A stretch of DNA of 64,000 nt, from contig CP093829.1 in assembly GCA_033063855.1 (NCBI GenBank), positions 10,922,243 through 10,986,242 of the forward strand, in the 5' to 3' direction. The notes under the pieces were generated by a model. That model ran no database searches. It was not told the origin of the DNA and worked only from the letters and a program-made list of their open reading frames with translations. A program made the position numbers and the translations under genes. The DNA is from Smittia aterrima (taxonomy: Eukaryota > Arthropoda > Insecta > Diptera > Chironomidae). This document shows, one piece after another, positions 62,897-64,000 of the stretch. Within the stretch, counting starts at the first letter, position 1, and every line of letters starts with the position of its first letter.

Positions 62897-64000
62897 TTTG
62901 GTAATTCCATTCAAAACTTCAACTGTCGAGTGTTGTCGGTGAACAGCGAAGTAATTATCCATCGACCGTGTCGTCCCAAACATCATGTCACGTTGTCACT
63001 TGTTTGTTCAATTCAATATTGTGTAATAACATAATTTGCTTTAATTTCGGTTTGCTTCCGCTTATTTACACAATATCAAATTATTTTTCATTCGTCACAA
63101 AATCAATGGGATCGCATCAATATTTTATGAACTAAACCACAAATCCCATGAGCAAATATTATTATTCCATATGAGAATGATGATCCTAGAGAGCAGCGAG
63201 ATTTTCACGTCCAAACACTTTGACGACACGATACAGACTGACTCCTCAATTCGCTTTTCTCCTTGCGCATAAGCCACAATGTGCTTTCCTCTCTGATTTT
63301 AATCGTGAGAGAAATTTTCAGGAAATCTGGCAACGTCGTGTAAACATATCGCGCGAGGACGAAACGCTCATGAAAATGCAATAAAATGCACTCATTATCA
63401 TCGCAATCAACAGTTGTTTTGTCACGACGTGTTTCACGACAAACGCTTTCGTGCTTATAACTTTTACAACGTCACAGTTTGTTGGCGAAAGCTTCGCTGT
63501 TGTTATTTATGCGACTCAAACTATAAAATACGATGGAAAAGCTGCAGAAATAAAAATGTATTATGATTTATAGCAGAAACATCAGGAGCAGATGCAGGGA
63601 ATTATAATTGTGAGGAGAGGCAGGAGAAAAATGTATTTCTGTAAAAGTTGATTGCGATCGTCTGGCAGTGTCGTCAAATGAAGTTGAAGCGAATCGAGGG
63701 AACAGTTAGATTATATTTGATATAAAATTTAAATAAAACAGTTAAATTAATGATCCCATCGTTCCCATCGCCTCGAACTATGATGTGTCGTTCATCATAT
63801 TTTTTCCCCACATTGCATTTGGGAATTTATAAAATGAAACCATAAAACAAATAAAATATTTGTGTGACCCAACACAATCTGCAGAGCAAATTACTGCCCA
63901 ACATTAATAATCACCGAGAGTCTGCTGAAATCACTTCATCTAAAACGTTCATGTGTCAAAGTGGCCAAAGAAAAATTATTCTAATAAATTTTACTGATGT
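62897..64000. other. Upstream flank of the Culd-like gene
   Basis: The last 1.1 kb of the window, AT-rich, with no exon recognised. It should include the promoter of the Culd-like gene. No clear TATA/initiator pair was found. Confidence 0.5.

Overview
This is an animal nuclear window. The genes are split by short introns (mostly 49-110 nt) with GT..AG ends, 3' ends carry AATAAA signals, and the spacers are long and AT-rich. The gene set points to a dipteran insect: a NinaA-type membrane-anchored cyclophilin, a Culd-like CUB/LDLa protein, an RR-type cuticular protein, POMT1 (rotated abdomen), Rgl and Loxl2. The long spacers and short introns would suit a nematoceran midge or gnat, but that placement is inference.

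Layout from left to right: (1) 1-4994 is a second, incomplete copy of the WDR81 gene, ending at a 100-N scaffold gap (4995-5094). The complete WDR81 gene follows at 6473-12436 on the + strand. The two copies are colinear over 4994 bp at a constant offset of 7616 with no net indel and about 27 substitutions. I read this as two overlapping haplotype contigs left unmerged, not a true duplication. (2) 15032-17715 (-) is POMT1, tail-to-tail with WDR81. (3) 24338-28288 (+) is Rgl, a RalGEF, head-to-head with POMT1 across a 6.6-kb spacer. (4) 35383-41217 (-) is a 9-exon secreted cuticular protein: an RR chitin-binding domain, then a long Gly/Asn/Gln tandem-repeat region, a cassette of small phase-1 Gly-rich exons and a Thr/Pro/Gln-rich tail. 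(5) 49834-50836 (+) is a 3-exon gene for an unrecognised secreted, C-terminally anchored lipocalin-like protein. (6) 50916-51772 (-) is ninaA, convergent with and overlapping the previous gene's 3' end. (7) 52534-54225 (-) is Loxl2. (8) 56101-62896 (-) is the 8-exon Culd-like gene.

I rebuilt every gene model by joining exons at GT..AG sites and checking that reading phase is kept through each junction; all coding totals are divisible by three. ninaA, Loxl2 and the Culd-like gene run on the same strand within 12 kb. NinaA and Culd are both rhodopsin-trafficking factors in Drosophila, so their proximity here is worth a look. Large spacers (12.4-15.0, 17.7-24.3, 28.3-35.2, 41.6-49.8, 54.2-56.1 and 62.9-64 kb) show no gene I can support.
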